From positions 390,659-454,658 of the forward strand of contig NZ_JACOGF010000002.1 in assembly GCF_014284335.1 (NCBI RefSeq): DNA of 64,000 bases, in the 5' to 3' direction. The translations under genes were made by a program, and so were the position numbers. A model generated the notes under the pieces. That model worked only from the letters and a program-made list of their open reading frames with translations. It made no database searches and was not told the origin of the DNA. The stretch's first letter is position 1; every line of letters starts with the position of its first letter. The stretch comes from Undibacterium hunanense. Lineage in GTDB: Bacteria; Pseudomonadota; Gammaproteobacteria; Burkholderiales; Burkholderiaceae_D. Shown piece after piece: positions 16,683 through 25,228 of this stretch.

Positions 16683-17687
16683 ATGACGATCGCAGACAAT
16701 ATGATCCGTATAGGTGTGCTGGTGTATCCCGGCTGTTTGCGCAGTGGTGCCGTGATGCCTATTGACGTATTTGCCATTGCCAATACCCTGGCTGGAATAC
16801 GCCCGGCAAGCAGTCGCCCGGTACAGTTCGATGCCTTCTGGGTCAGTGCCAGGGGCGATGTCATGCAGGAAGTAGGTGGCCTGCATTTTCAGGCGCGTGA
16901 CATCTCCACGCAAAAGCTGGATGCCTTGATGGTGCCCGGCATCGACCACAGGGACAGCAGGCAACTCGATACCCTGATGGCAGAACTGGGGCCGGAGCAG
17001 GCTTTGCTGCATGATTACCTGCAAGGTGACGGCCTGCTGGTTTCCAGTTGTTCCAGCACCAGCCTGCTGGCCAGGACCGGCCAGCTCGATGGTCGTCGTG
17101 CCACTACCAGTTGGTGGCTGAGTGCCTATTTCCGCAAGCACTTCCCGCAGGTCCTGCTGGAAGCCGAAGAACTGATCGTTCAGGATGGCCAACTGGTGTC
17201 ATCCGGCGGTGTGACTTCGTATATCGATTTGTCACTGTGGCTGGTAGCGCATTTTGCCGGTGAAGAATTACGCCAGTTGACAGCCAAGATTCTGGTGGTG
17301 GACGCCAACCGCAATAGTCAGGCACCGTATATCGCCAAGGCCATGATGCAGGATCAGGGTCATGCGGTGATAGAGCGCGCCCGCCGCTGGCTGAACCAGC
17401 GTCTGGATCAGCGCTGGACCATGGCAGAACTGGCCAGCTATTGCCATGTCAGCCAGCGCACTCTGTTAAGACGTTTTCAGGATGCCACCAATCTCAGCCC
17501 GATACACTATGTGCAGCAACTGCGGGTGGAACGGGCCAAGGCCTTGCTGGAAACGACCCGCCTGTCGCTGGAAGACATCACCGCGCGTTGCGGTTATGAA
17601 GATGTCTCCAGTTTCAGTAAAATCTTCAAACAGTGGGCGCAGGTGACGCCGAAGGATTACCGGCGCAGATTTGGATTGAGATTCTGA
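16683..17687 (+). CDS. GlxA-type transcriptional regulator (DJ-1/PfpI domain + AraC HTH)
   Basis: A 334-residue protein: residues 8-185 form a DJ-1/PfpI-like amidotransferase domain (IRIGVLVYPGCLRSGAVMPIDVF; the elbow segment reads LVSSCSSTSLLA), and about 230-330 an AraC-type double helix-turn-helix (MAELASYCHVSQRTLLRRF and LEDITARCGYEDVSSFSKIFK). Such proteins usually activate neighbouring catabolic genes in response to a metabolite. The FAD oxidoreductase gene starting 29 bases later is the obvious target. Confidence 0.9.
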   Translation: MTIADNMIRIGVLVYPGCLRSGAVMPIDVFAIANTLAGIRPASSRPVQFDAFWVSARGDVMQEVGGLHFQARDISTQKLDALMVPGIDHRDSRQLDTLMAELGPEQALLHDYLQGDGLLVSSCSSTSLLARTGQLDGRRATTSWWLSAYFRKHFPQVLLEAEELIVQDGQLVSSGGVTSYIDLSLWLVAHFAGEELRQLTAKILVVDANRNSQAPYIAKAMMQDQGHAVIERARRWLNQRLDQRWTMAELASYCHVSQRTLLRRFQDATNLSPIHYVQQLRVERAKALLETTRLSLEDITARCGYEDVSSFSKIFKQWAQVTPKDYRRRFGLRF

Positions 17688-17715
17688 GGATAACAATGGA
17701 CAACAATGGACAACA

Positions 17716-18882
17716 ATGAATAACAGGCACGTAGTGATCGTTGGTGGTGGCGTCATTGGCAGTGCCGTTGCTTATTTTGTGGCCGCGCACCCACGCTTTC
17801 AGGGCAGAATCACTGTGTTGGAACGTGACCCCACTTATACCCATGCTTCTTCAGCCCTGTCGGCCAGTTCCATACGCCAGCAATTCAGCACCCCACTGAA
17901 TATACAGATGTCGCAGTTCGGCATCACGTTCCTGCGTGAACTGCATCAGCATCTGGCAGTGGATGGCGAGGTGCCGGAACTGGGTTTGACTGAACAAGGC
18001 TACCTGTATCTGGCGACGGCTGCCGGTGCTACCACGCTACGGGAAAATCATCAGATACAAAAGGCAGAGCAGGTTGATGTTGCCCTGCTTGATCCGGATG
18101 CATTGCAACGCCGGTTCCCGTGGTTGAATATAGATGATCTGGCTGTCGGATCGCTGGGCCTCAGTGGTGAAGGCTGGTTCGACGGCTATGCTTTGTTGAT
18201 GGCGTTTCGCCGCAAGGCGCGCAGCCTCGGTGTTAATTATATTCAGGCTGATGCACTGGGATTTGAACAAGGTCATGGCAAAGTGCAGGGTGTGCGCTTG
18301 CGTGATGGTAGCGTCATCCCTTGTGATGTGGCAGTGAACGCGGCTGGTGCCTGGGCGCGCCCCTTGCTGACCGGTACCGGTTTTGATTTGCCTGTAGTTG
18401 GTCGCAGGCGCACGGTATTTGTGGTGTCCAGCCCGGCCCAGACACCTGCCTGCCCGCTCATCATTGACCCATCGGGTTTGTGGTTACGTCCCGAAGGGCA
18501 GCAGTGGATATGCGGCTTGCCGCCGGAGGATGATCCTGACGATGCGCCGCTGGAAGCTGATTACGGACAGTTTGATACGGTCTGGCAGATCATGGCGAAC
18601 CGCGTTCCTGCTTTTGAAGCGCTGCGCATGCAAAGAGCCTGGGCTGGCTACTATGAATACAATGTGTTTGACCAGAATGCCGTCATTGGTACGCATCCGC
18701 AATTATCGAATGTGATACTGGCCAATGGTTTCAGCGGCCATGGCATGCAGCACGCACCCGCAGCCGGGCGCGGCATTGCAGAATTGCTGGTGGACGGTGC
18801 TTACAGCAGCCTGGATCTGTCGCCTTTGTCAGCGCAACGTTTGCTGGATGGCAGGCCGCTGCTGGAAAAAAATGTGATTTGA
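17716..18882 (+). CDS. FAD-dependent amino-acid oxidoreductase (DAO family)
   Basis: A 388-residue flavoprotein with the N-terminal dinucleotide-binding fold VVIVGGGVIGSAVAYF, the DAO middle segment (DVAVNAAGAWARPLL) and the C-terminal FAD motif ANGFSGHGMQHAPAAGRGIAELL. It likely oxidises an amine or amino acid (sarcosine/glycine/D-amino acid type). It is downstream of the AraC-type regulator. The start is preceded by a duplicated ACAATGGACA sequence that creates a seven-codon frame ending in the ATGA overlap with this ATG. Confidence 0.88.
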   Translation: MNNRHVVIVGGGVIGSAVAYFVAAHPRFQGRITVLERDPTYTHASSALSASSIRQQFSTPLNIQMSQFGITFLRELHQHLAVDGEVPELGLTEQGYLYLATAAGATTLRENHQIQKAEQVDVALLDPDALQRRFPWLNIDDLAVGSLGLSGEGWFDGYALLMAFRRKARSLGVNYIQADALGFEQGHGKVQGVRLRDGSVIPCDVAVNAAGAWARPLLTGTGFDLPVVGRRRTVFVVSSPAQTPACPLIIDPSGLWLRPEGQQWICGLPPEDDPDDAPLEADYGQFDTVWQIMANRVPAFEALRMQRAWAGYYEYNVFDQNAVIGTHPQLSNVILANGFSGHGMQHAPAAGRGIAELLVDGAYSSLDLSPLSAQRLLDGRPLLEKNVI

Positions 18883-18891
18883 ATTTGATAC

Positions 18892-19923
18892 TTATACCGC
18901 TTTTTTTGCATACGCATCCAGCTCATCCAGCCAGACCTGTTTTTGCTCAGGCGTGACAAACGAAGCTTCAAATGCGTTGCGTGCCAGTTGCAGCAATTCT
19001 TCCTTGCCGAGTTGCAGCGCGTCGGCGGTGGCGATGTAATTCGCATTCATGTAACCACCGAAATACGCGGGGTCATCTGAATTGATGGTGACGCATAAAC
19101 CGGCACGCAGCATGCGCGCCAGGTTGTGATCACGCATATCCTTGACCACACACAGTTTCAGATTCGATAGCGGGCAGACTGTCAGCGGCATGCGGCTTTG
19201 CTGCAGCTTTGCCATCAGGGCCGGGTCTTCTTCTGCACGTACACCGTGGTCTATACGTTCGACCTGCAATACATCCAGGGCGCTATGAATATATGCCGGT
19301 GGACCTTCTTCACCTGCATGGGCGACCAGGCGAAAACCCATGGCCTGGGCAATCGCAAAGACATGGGCAAATTTTTCTGGCGGGTTGCCGACTTCGGCAG
19401 AATCCAGCCCTATACCTGTCCACAGGTCGGCATATTGATCTCGTAATGGTAGCGCTGCTTCCAGTGTAGTGATGGCATCTTCTTCACTCAGGTGGCGCAG
19501 GAAGCACAGTATCATCCCGCCAGAAAAACCATGGCTGGTACGTGCCTCACGCAAGGCGCGGGCGATACCGGCAAACACAGTGGCGATGGGGATGCCGCGC
19601 GCAGTGTGGGTTTGCGGATCAAAAAACAATTCCACATGGCGTACATTGTCAGCCAGTGCACGCTGGATATAGGCGTGGGTCAGGTCAAAGAAATCCTGCT
19701 CGGTCTGCAAAACGGCAGCGCCGGCGTAATACAGGTTCAGGAATGACTGCAAGTCTTCAAAGTCGTAGGCAGCGCGCACTTCATCCACCGTGGCATAGGG
19801 CAGTTGCACGCCATTTTTTTGTGCCAGGGCGAACATCAGTTCCGGTTCCAGCGAACCTTCTATGTGCAGATGTAATTCGGCTTTTGGCAGGCCGCGAATA
19901 AAATCATGGTGCGTAGTACTCAT
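18892..19923 (-). CDS. Adenine/adenosine deaminase family protein
   Basis: A 343-residue TIM-barrel amidohydrolase with LPKAELHLHIEGSLEPELMF (zinc HxH), VAHAGEE, RIDHGVRAEEDP, CPLSNLKLCVV and NSDDPAYFGGY. The HIEGSLEPEL form of the first motif is the one found in bacterial adenine deaminases, while classical adenosine deaminases have HLDGS; adenine to hypoxanthine is therefore the likelier reaction. It is convergent with the oxidoreductase gene, nine bases apart. Confidence 0.88.
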   Translation of the reverse strand: MSTTHHDFIRGLPKAELHLHIEGSLEPELMFALAQKNGVQLPYATVDEVRAAYDFEDLQSFLNLYYAGAAVLQTEQDFFDLTHAYIQRALADNVRHVELFFDPQTHTARGIPIATVFAGIARALREARTSHGFSGGMILCFLRHLSEEDAITTLEAALPLRDQYADLWTGIGLDSAEVGNPPEKFAHVFAIAQAMGFRLVAHAGEEGPPAYIHSALDVLQVERIDHGVRAEEDPALMAKLQQSRMPLTVCPLSNLKLCVVKDMRDHNLARMLRAGLCVTINSDDPAYFGGYMNANYIATADALQLGKEELLQLARNAFEASFVTPEQKQVWLDELDAYAKKAV

Positions 19924-20268
19924 AAGTCAGACCTGGATCAAGAATTTAAAATAGGGGGATCATGCTTATTGGCCAGTGTAGTGCAAACGCCGCTCTGGTG
20001 AACTGTTACAGTCCATTAGTATCAGCGAAAGATGCATCATTCATGCCAGCCAAGTATTGATGAAATGAATTCTAAAATAACATTGTGACAGCGATGCAGA
20101 TATCAGGTGCACATGATGTCCTGTATCGTTGGCGGCATATCGAGAGTCCCTGTTGAATGCCGTGTGCCGGATCACGGCATGCAAGGAATAAGGACAGATG
20201 CAGGAAAGAAGGAAAACAGGCTGCCATGCAGCCGTGTTATGGAAGTGAAGGGCTGTACAGACTTGTAT
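19924..20268. other. Intergenic region
   Basis: About 345 bases without a credible gene. It holds TGATGAAATGAATTCTAA (20058-20075), 17 of 18 identical to the site at 8843 and similar to the MITE terminus. The upstream promoter of the deaminase gene must be here but was not identified. Confidence 0.35.
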
Positions 20269-20526
20269 TCAGTGCAGCAGGACGCTTTGGCCCATATAGC
20301 CATCATATTGGCCAAGAAAATCGTCGATTTCTTCTATGCTGGGTTCGGATGCGATGAGGTCGGTGACGTCCTTGCGGAAGTTGATTGCCAGTGGGCCGCC
20401 AATGAACCATTCACGGCGTACGGCCTTGTCGGTGATTTCATAACCGCCGAAGCGCAATGCTTCGTGATCAGTATCAGCACCATATTCGATGACGCTGTAT
20501 TGTTCGCTGTTATAAATAAGATTCAT
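20269..20526 (-). CDS. DUF3567 family protein
   Basis: An 85-residue cytoplasmic protein (MNLIYNSEQYSVIEYG) with the DUF3567 pattern: FGGYEITDKAVRREWFIGG and a C-terminal QYDGYMGQSVLLH. This small family is common in Burkholderiales and of unknown function. The ATG at 20526 is chosen because AGAAAGGATG lies just upstream. Confidence 0.85.
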   Translation of the reverse strand: MNLIYNSEQYSVIEYGADTDHEALRFGGYEITDKAVRREWFIGGPLAINFRKDVTDLIASEPSIEEIDDFLGQYDGYMGQSVLLH

Positions 20527-20811
20527 TTTGTGCATCCTTTCTGGCTGGAGGAAATTTTCCTCTGGTTACCGTACATAGAGCAGACATGGTGCTGACGACA
20601 GCGAATTTCAAGAATAGTACCCGATGAAGCTACTGAGTAACGCAATTTTGAGCCTGCGATGCTCGCCGTAGCTTCGTGCGGTTGCGCTTCTTAAGCCAAA
20701 CTGGCACCGCTCGCTACACTTCCTCAGACACTCTTCTTTTTATGTGATGCTAACTTACATTAAGTATTACGGCACGGCAACCCCTCAACTTTAGGGACAC
20801 TTAACATTGGT

Positions 20812-21207
20812 TCACAAGCGAGACTGGCTGCTGATCTCCAGCAAGTTGGCATAGGCCGGCTCTTGCAAGGTAAGTGTTAGCTGGTCCAGATGGGCATCGC
20901 TGGCGACACCCAGGAAGATATGGGCGGGTTTTTGGCGCAGGGCGCGATTCAGGGTGACGCGCAGACTGAGGTTGCCTATACAGCAAAAGCAGCCGGGGGC
21001 AATGCGGCTGATGTGCAGATTGTCGCCAGGAAGCAGGATATCTTGCCCATCGGGCAAGCCTTCAAGGATGACGACATTGCTCAATGCGGCAGGTAAACGG
21101 GAAAGGGAGGCCGCAATCGCCGCCTCCCTTTGAGTATAACTACCGCCGTGTATCAGATGTAATTGTGCTTTCGCAGTGTTCAAACTTACTTTCACACTTA
21201 TTACCAA
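20812..21207 (-). CDS. Uncharacterised protein with CobW-like CFCC motif, no P-loop
   Basis: Up to 131 residues. GCFCCIGNLSLRVTLNRALR (72 onward) resembles the metal-binding GCxCC segment of CobW/G3E GTPases and the hydrophobic strand after it, but the N-terminus (LHLIHGGSYTQRE) lacks a Walker A lysine. It follows the NtrX-like gene by 26 bases on the same strand and is probably the last gene of the operon. The start is unclear: TTG, GTG and TTG codons occur at 21207-21183, with no clear ribosome binding site. Confidence 0.55.
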   Translation of the reverse strand: MVISVKVSLNTAKAQLHLIHGGSYTQREAAIAASLSRLPAALSNVVILEGLPDGQDILLPGDNLHISRIAPGCFCCIGNLSLRVTLNRALRQKPAHIFLGVASDAHLDQLTLTLQEPAYANLLEISSQSRL

Positions 21208-21233
21208 ACTTATTTTTTTACTTATTTTTAAAC

Positions 21234-21956
21234 TTACTCACCACGCTTGGCGTATTTCATCGACTCTACGCCCAGTTGCTTGAGCTTGCGATACAGATGG
21301 GTACGTTCCAGACCTGTTTTTTCAGCAACGCGTGTCATGCTGCCGCCTTCACGATTCAGGTGGTATTCAAAATAGATGCGTTCAAAGGCATCGCGTGCTT
21401 CACGCAACGGCAAGTCAAAGGACAGGCTGGCAAACTGGTTGTTTGGTGTTGCCGCTACCGGTTGTGCTGCCGAGAAATGACGTGCTTCATATGCCGGGGC
21501 CGCATTGCCAAAACTGCCAGATATGGCTGGCGCTGCCGTATTGTCATTGCTGATGACGCGCAAGGCCGGTGCTGCCGGTTTGGGCGCTTCTGAACTACGG
21601 GTCAGACCCTGTTGTACTGCTTTCAGCAGTTTTTGCAGTGCAATAGGTTTCTCCAGGAAATTCAGGGCACCGATACGGGTTGCTTCCACCGCAGTATCGA
21701 TGGTGGCATGGCCAGACATCATGATGACTGGCATGGTCAGCAAGCCATCGCGCTGCCATTCTTTCAACAGTGTCACGCCGTCGGTATCCGGCATCCAGAT
21801 ATCGAGCAAGACCAGATCTGGTCGCGCTTCCTGTCGTGCCTGTCGTGCCTGCTGTGCATTTTCAGCCAGCTGGACCACATGTCCTTCATCCCCAAGAATT
21901 TCAGACAACAATTCCCGGATCCCCATTTCATCATCTACGACCAATATGTTTGCCAT
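21234..21956 (-). CDS. NtrX-like response regulator lacking the AAA+ domain
   Basis: A 240-residue protein: receiver domain 1-120 (phospho-acceptor in LVLLDIWMPDTDG, MMSGHATIDTAV, and the conserved Lys in FLEKPI), a low-complexity linker of about 70 residues, and a Fis-type helix-turn-helix at the end (AEKTGLERTHLYRKLKQLG). Classical NtrX has a central AAA+ domain; here it is absent, so it should bind DNA without remodelling sigma-54 polymerase. It is paired with the NtrY-like kinase upstream. Confidence 0.9.
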   Translation of the reverse strand: MANILVVDDEMGIRELLSEILGDEGHVVQLAENAQQARQARQEARPDLVLLDIWMPDTDGVTLLKEWQRDGLLTMPVIMMSGHATIDTAVEATRIGALNFLEKPIALQKLLKAVQQGLTRSSEAPKPAAPALRVISNDNTAAPAISGSFGNAAPAYEARHFSAAQPVAATPNNQFASLSFDLPLREARDAFERIYFEYHLNREGGSMTRVAEKTGLERTHLYRKLKQLGVESMKYAKRGE

Positions 21957-22137
21957 AAATCTACCCTATTACTGCCTCTATGTTTTCTTGGGTGCTTCTT
22001 GTCGTTCATTTCCTGCATGGTCTGCCACCATCCCGTTTCCGGGAAATGCTGCCTACTGTCTGCCGGATAAAAATTTCAAAATGACCCGAAGCTTTTTGTC
22101 CGTATTCCTCTTTTGGGAACATCAGAAGAATGGCTCG

Positions 22138-22252
22138 CTCAAATACAAGTTTTCTGGAATCTGCTTACGATCTTGGTGCGCTGCTCTTCATCACCGCTGA
22201 CGCTCGCTACAGATCGTAAACAGGTTCTTACGCTGTATTTGAATCCGGTGCT
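22138..22252. repeat. Nested inverted repeat between the ntrY-like and ntrX-like genes
   Basis: Outer arms CAAATACA/TGTATTTG and inner arms TTACGATCT/AGATCGTAA frame a GC-rich centre. The right arm overlaps the last codons of the ntrY-like gene. It could be a processing or attenuation hairpin separating kinase and regulator expression, or a small palindromic element. Confidence 0.5.
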
Positions 22253-24588
22253 AACTTTAACAGCAAAATCGCTACTTTTGCACCGTTTGTATCGCTGCGA
22301 TTTTGAATATCAATTCTACCGCCATGTTCATCAATGATTTTCTTCACCATCGGCAGCCCCAGGCCGGTGCCTCTGGGTTTGGAGGTGGCATAAGGTTCAA
22401 ACGCACGACCCAGAATTTTGCTCGAAAATCCCGGGCCGTTATCGATAATTGACAGCCGTACCGCAGAATGGGTGATCTGGTCGGTTCCCGTGTAACGCAC
22501 CACATCGGTGATGACGTCGATACGAGGCACAAAATCGGGATTTGTATTGTCGGCGACTGCGTCCTGGGCATTTTGTAAAAGATTGTGAATTACCTGCCGC
22601 AACTGAGTGGCGTCGCCCATTATCTGCGGCAAATCGGGAGCCAGCGTCAGGCGTATCGCATCCCTGCCGTCGCCAGCGATGTACAAATGCAGCACTTCAT
22701 CGATCAAACCAGCCAGGTTCAAGGGCATCAGAACCGCTGGCGGTGTGCGTGCATAATCGCGGAAATCATCCACCATGCGCTTCATGGAAGTGACCTGATT
22801 GACAATCGTGGTGGTGCTCTTGTTCAGGATCAGGACATCGCTGTCGCTGAGCTTGTCCTGCAGTTTCATTTGCAGGCGCTCGGCAGACAATTGTATCGGC
22901 GTCAGCGGATTCTTGATTTCATGCGCCAGGCGGCGTGCCACTTCGCCCCAGGCGATAGAGCGTTGGGCAGAGATAATATTGCTGATATCATCAAATACCA
23001 CCACATAGCCGCTGCCAGATGCCACCGGTAAATGTGAACCGCGCGCCAGCAGGGTAATGCTTTGTTCTTCTTCGGCGACGACGTTGTCACCGCCTGTTGC
23101 CGTTTGTTTACCTTTGTTGGGACGGGGTACTTCTATCTGTTGTTGCCAGTGCTGCTCGCGTTCGTTTTCTCCACCCGCAGCCGATTGTGCGTGCTGCTCG
23201 GAAAACGCCTTGGATATGGCAAACGCAAATGCCTGCATGCCTTCGATGGTAGCCAGTGGTTTGTTGATTTCGCTTTCCAGCCTGCGTTGCAGTATGCGCT
23301 CTACCGATTCATTACAGGTGACCAGGTTGCCGCTCTGGTCCAGCACCATCACCCCGGCGGACATATTTGCCAGCACCGATTCCAGGTAAGCCTTGGCGTT
23401 TTCCAGTTCGCTGCGGTTTTTTTCCACCGCCGCACGGGCATCAAACAGTTGCCTGGTCATGGTGTTGAAGGATTTGGTCAGGCTACCCAGTTCATCGGCG
23501 CTGGTGACGATAGGGCGGGGCGAGAAGTTACCCTCGGTCACCGCCTTGGTGCCTTCGGCCAGCAAGAGCAGGGGGCGGGCCAGCTCGCCGGAAATCAGAA
23601 AGGCACTGGTAATGGCGGCCACAATGGCTAGCAACAGGGTCAGTGTCAGGGTGATGATGTACATCTTTTTCAGGTTGACCCTGCCGATGGAGCGCACCTG
23701 GTATTCGCGTGAGGCACTGCTCAGTGCTTCGGCATGCATGGCCAGATTGGCGGGCACGGGTTGTATCAGTTGCAGGTACAGGGATTCATTTTGCAGCGAA
23801 ATCCAGCTGCTGCTACGTATCGGCACCACCACCCGCGAGCGCAGTATCCTGGCCGGTTCTGCCGCCAGTGTGGGGTGGCTGGCACCACGGTTGGCGTTGG
23901 CAGCACTGGCGGTTTCCGAATCGGCAGGAGCGATTTTTTCATCCCGGGCAGCGTAATAACGCGACAATTTGACCTGACGTATCATTTCCCCGGTAGGCAG
24001 TTCTGGTAACAGGCTAAGGCTGCCCATATTTTCATTGGCGGTTGCGATGAGGCGCCCCTTGCCGTTGACGATGGTGGCTTCCTGTATCTGCATTCTTTCA
24101 CGCAGGCGCGACAGATGGATGGACATCGAACTTTCGGTCGGGTCGGACAGTTCCGACGCCATGTCGCGGGCCTTGGTTTGTAAATCGGCCAGTAAAAAAT
24201 CCAGCGCCGTCAGGCCCAGGTTCTTACCGGAATCGAGAGCAGACTCAACCTTGACGTCAAACCAGGATTCGATAGACAGTGATACAAAGCGTACCGATAC
24301 CACATAAATGACCGTGCCGGGCAAAATACCGACCAGCGCAAACAGGACCACCAGCCGCGTCATCAGGCGTGAGCCGAATTCCCGCGTGCGGAAGCGCCGG
24401 AACAAACGCCATACCAGAGTCAGAACCAGGATCAGCAGTGCCAAGGCAACAATGGCGTTGGCGTCCAGCAGCCATTCATAATAGCGTTCGAAGCGCGAGG
24501 AGTTTTCTGAAACGGTGGTCAGAAAGAAAAGCAGTATGCTCATCAGAGCACCGCCGATAATCAGGGCATACCGCAAAAATCGTGTCAC
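22228..24588 (-). CDS. NtrY-like sensor histidine kinase
   Basis: A 786-residue membrane kinase: two N-terminal helices (about 5-28 and 38-60), a third at about 85-105, a periplasmic region, a helix near 310-335, a HAMP (LARPLLLLAEGTKAVTEGNF), a PAS (about 400-450), HisKA with the phospho-acceptor in RRLAHEIKNPLTPI, and HATPase motifs NLLQNAQDAV, DNGPGF and GTGLGLPMVKKI. Layout and gene order match NtrY, implicated in nitrogen or redox signalling. The start overlaps the DUF4390 stop by four bases. Confidence 0.92.
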   Translation of the reverse strand: MTRFLRYALIIGGALMSILLFFLTTVSENSSRFERYYEWLLDANAIVALALLILVLTLVWRLFRRFRTREFGSRLMTRLVVLFALVGILPGTVIYVVSVRFVSLSIESWFDVKVESALDSGKNLGLTALDFLLADLQTKARDMASELSDPTESSMSIHLSRLRERMQIQEATIVNGKGRLIATANENMGSLSLLPELPTGEMIRQVKLSRYYAARDEKIAPADSETASAANANRGASHPTLAAEPARILRSRVVVPIRSSSWISLQNESLYLQLIQPVPANLAMHAEALSSASREYQVRSIGRVNLKKMYIITLTLTLLLAIVAAITSAFLISGELARPLLLLAEGTKAVTEGNFSPRPIVTSADELGSLTKSFNTMTRQLFDARAAVEKNRSELENAKAYLESVLANMSAGVMVLDQSGNLVTCNESVERILQRRLESEINKPLATIEGMQAFAFAISKAFSEQHAQSAAGGENEREQHWQQQIEVPRPNKGKQTATGGDNVVAEEEQSITLLARGSHLPVASGSGYVVVFDDISNIISAQRSIAWGEVARRLAHEIKNPLTPIQLSAERLQMKLQDKLSDSDVLILNKSTTTIVNQVTSMKRMVDDFRDYARTPPAVLMPLNLAGLIDEVLHLYIAGDGRDAIRLTLAPDLPQIMGDATQLRQVIHNLLQNAQDAVADNTNPDFVPRIDVITDVVRYTGTDQITHSAVRLSIIDNGPGFSSKILGRAFEPYATSKPRGTGLGLPMVKKIIDEHGGRIDIQNRSDTNGAKVAILLLKLAPDSNTA

Positions 24589-25172
24589 TTGTCGTCAGCC
24601 TTGAAGGAAAAGCGCTTCCACTCCGTTTTCTGGCTCCAGTTACTGTCGTTGAAAGTCGGAATCTGGAAATGCATCGGTATCTTGGACAGGCCCATGCGCA
24701 ACTGCACTGCCACGTTATAAGTGGCACCATTGGTCAGCAGGGATTTTTCAGCGATCAGCCAGCGACTGGGCCTGAGCACCAGGTTCAGGGCGCTATCGAG
24801 GGAAGGAAAAGTCTGTTGCAGGCCATTATTGACGATGACGGTGTATTGCTGGGTCCATTCATTAAAGGCGATTTTGACCGTGTTTTCACTGCGCACGACT
24901 TTTTCATCGACCCAATACCAGCGTGAACGCGTCAGTTCGATCTCGGTCGTGAAGGATACCGGGATGCCTTCCTTGATGGCTTTACGCAAACCATCGCTGA
25001 GTTCTATGGAAAACACGGCTGCCAGCCGGTAGCCTTCCTCACTGGATTCTATTTTGGCAGATTTGACTTCCACATCGGCTGCATGGCTGACGGATGTGCC
25101 TGCCAATGCCAACAAGGCTAACAAAAATGTCAGCATCAGTTGGCGCAGCAGGGAAGTTGAACGTCGGATCAT
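24585..25172 (-). CDS. DUF4390 domain protein
   Basis: A 195-residue exported protein with a signal peptide (residues 10-32, cut near SHAAD). SLPRSR-type basic residues are followed by repeated beta segments (VSFTTEIELTRSRWYWVDEKV), typical of DUF4390. Between rsmB and ntrY this protein is conserved in position across Burkholderiales; its function is unknown, perhaps as a periplasmic partner of the kinase. The stop overlaps the ntrY start. Confidence 0.88.
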   Translation of the reverse strand: MIRRSTSLLRQLMLTFLLALLALAGTSVSHAADVEVKSAKIESSEEGYRLAAVFSIELSDGLRKAIKEGIPVSFTTEIELTRSRWYWVDEKVVRSENTVKIAFNEWTQQYTVIVNNGLQQTFPSLDSALNLVLRPSRWLIAEKSLLTNGATYNVAVQLRMGLSKIPMHFQIPTFNDSNWSQKTEWKRFSFKADDK

Positions 25173-25228
25173 GCAATCAATACGAAATCAAAAGTCTGCT
25201 AATGATAGCTTGAACTTGTTGGCATTCG

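Noticed and set aside
20600..20811. Possible RNA gene downstream of DUF3567
   Set aside because: No clear stem-loop with U-tract or conserved motif could be supported by eye.
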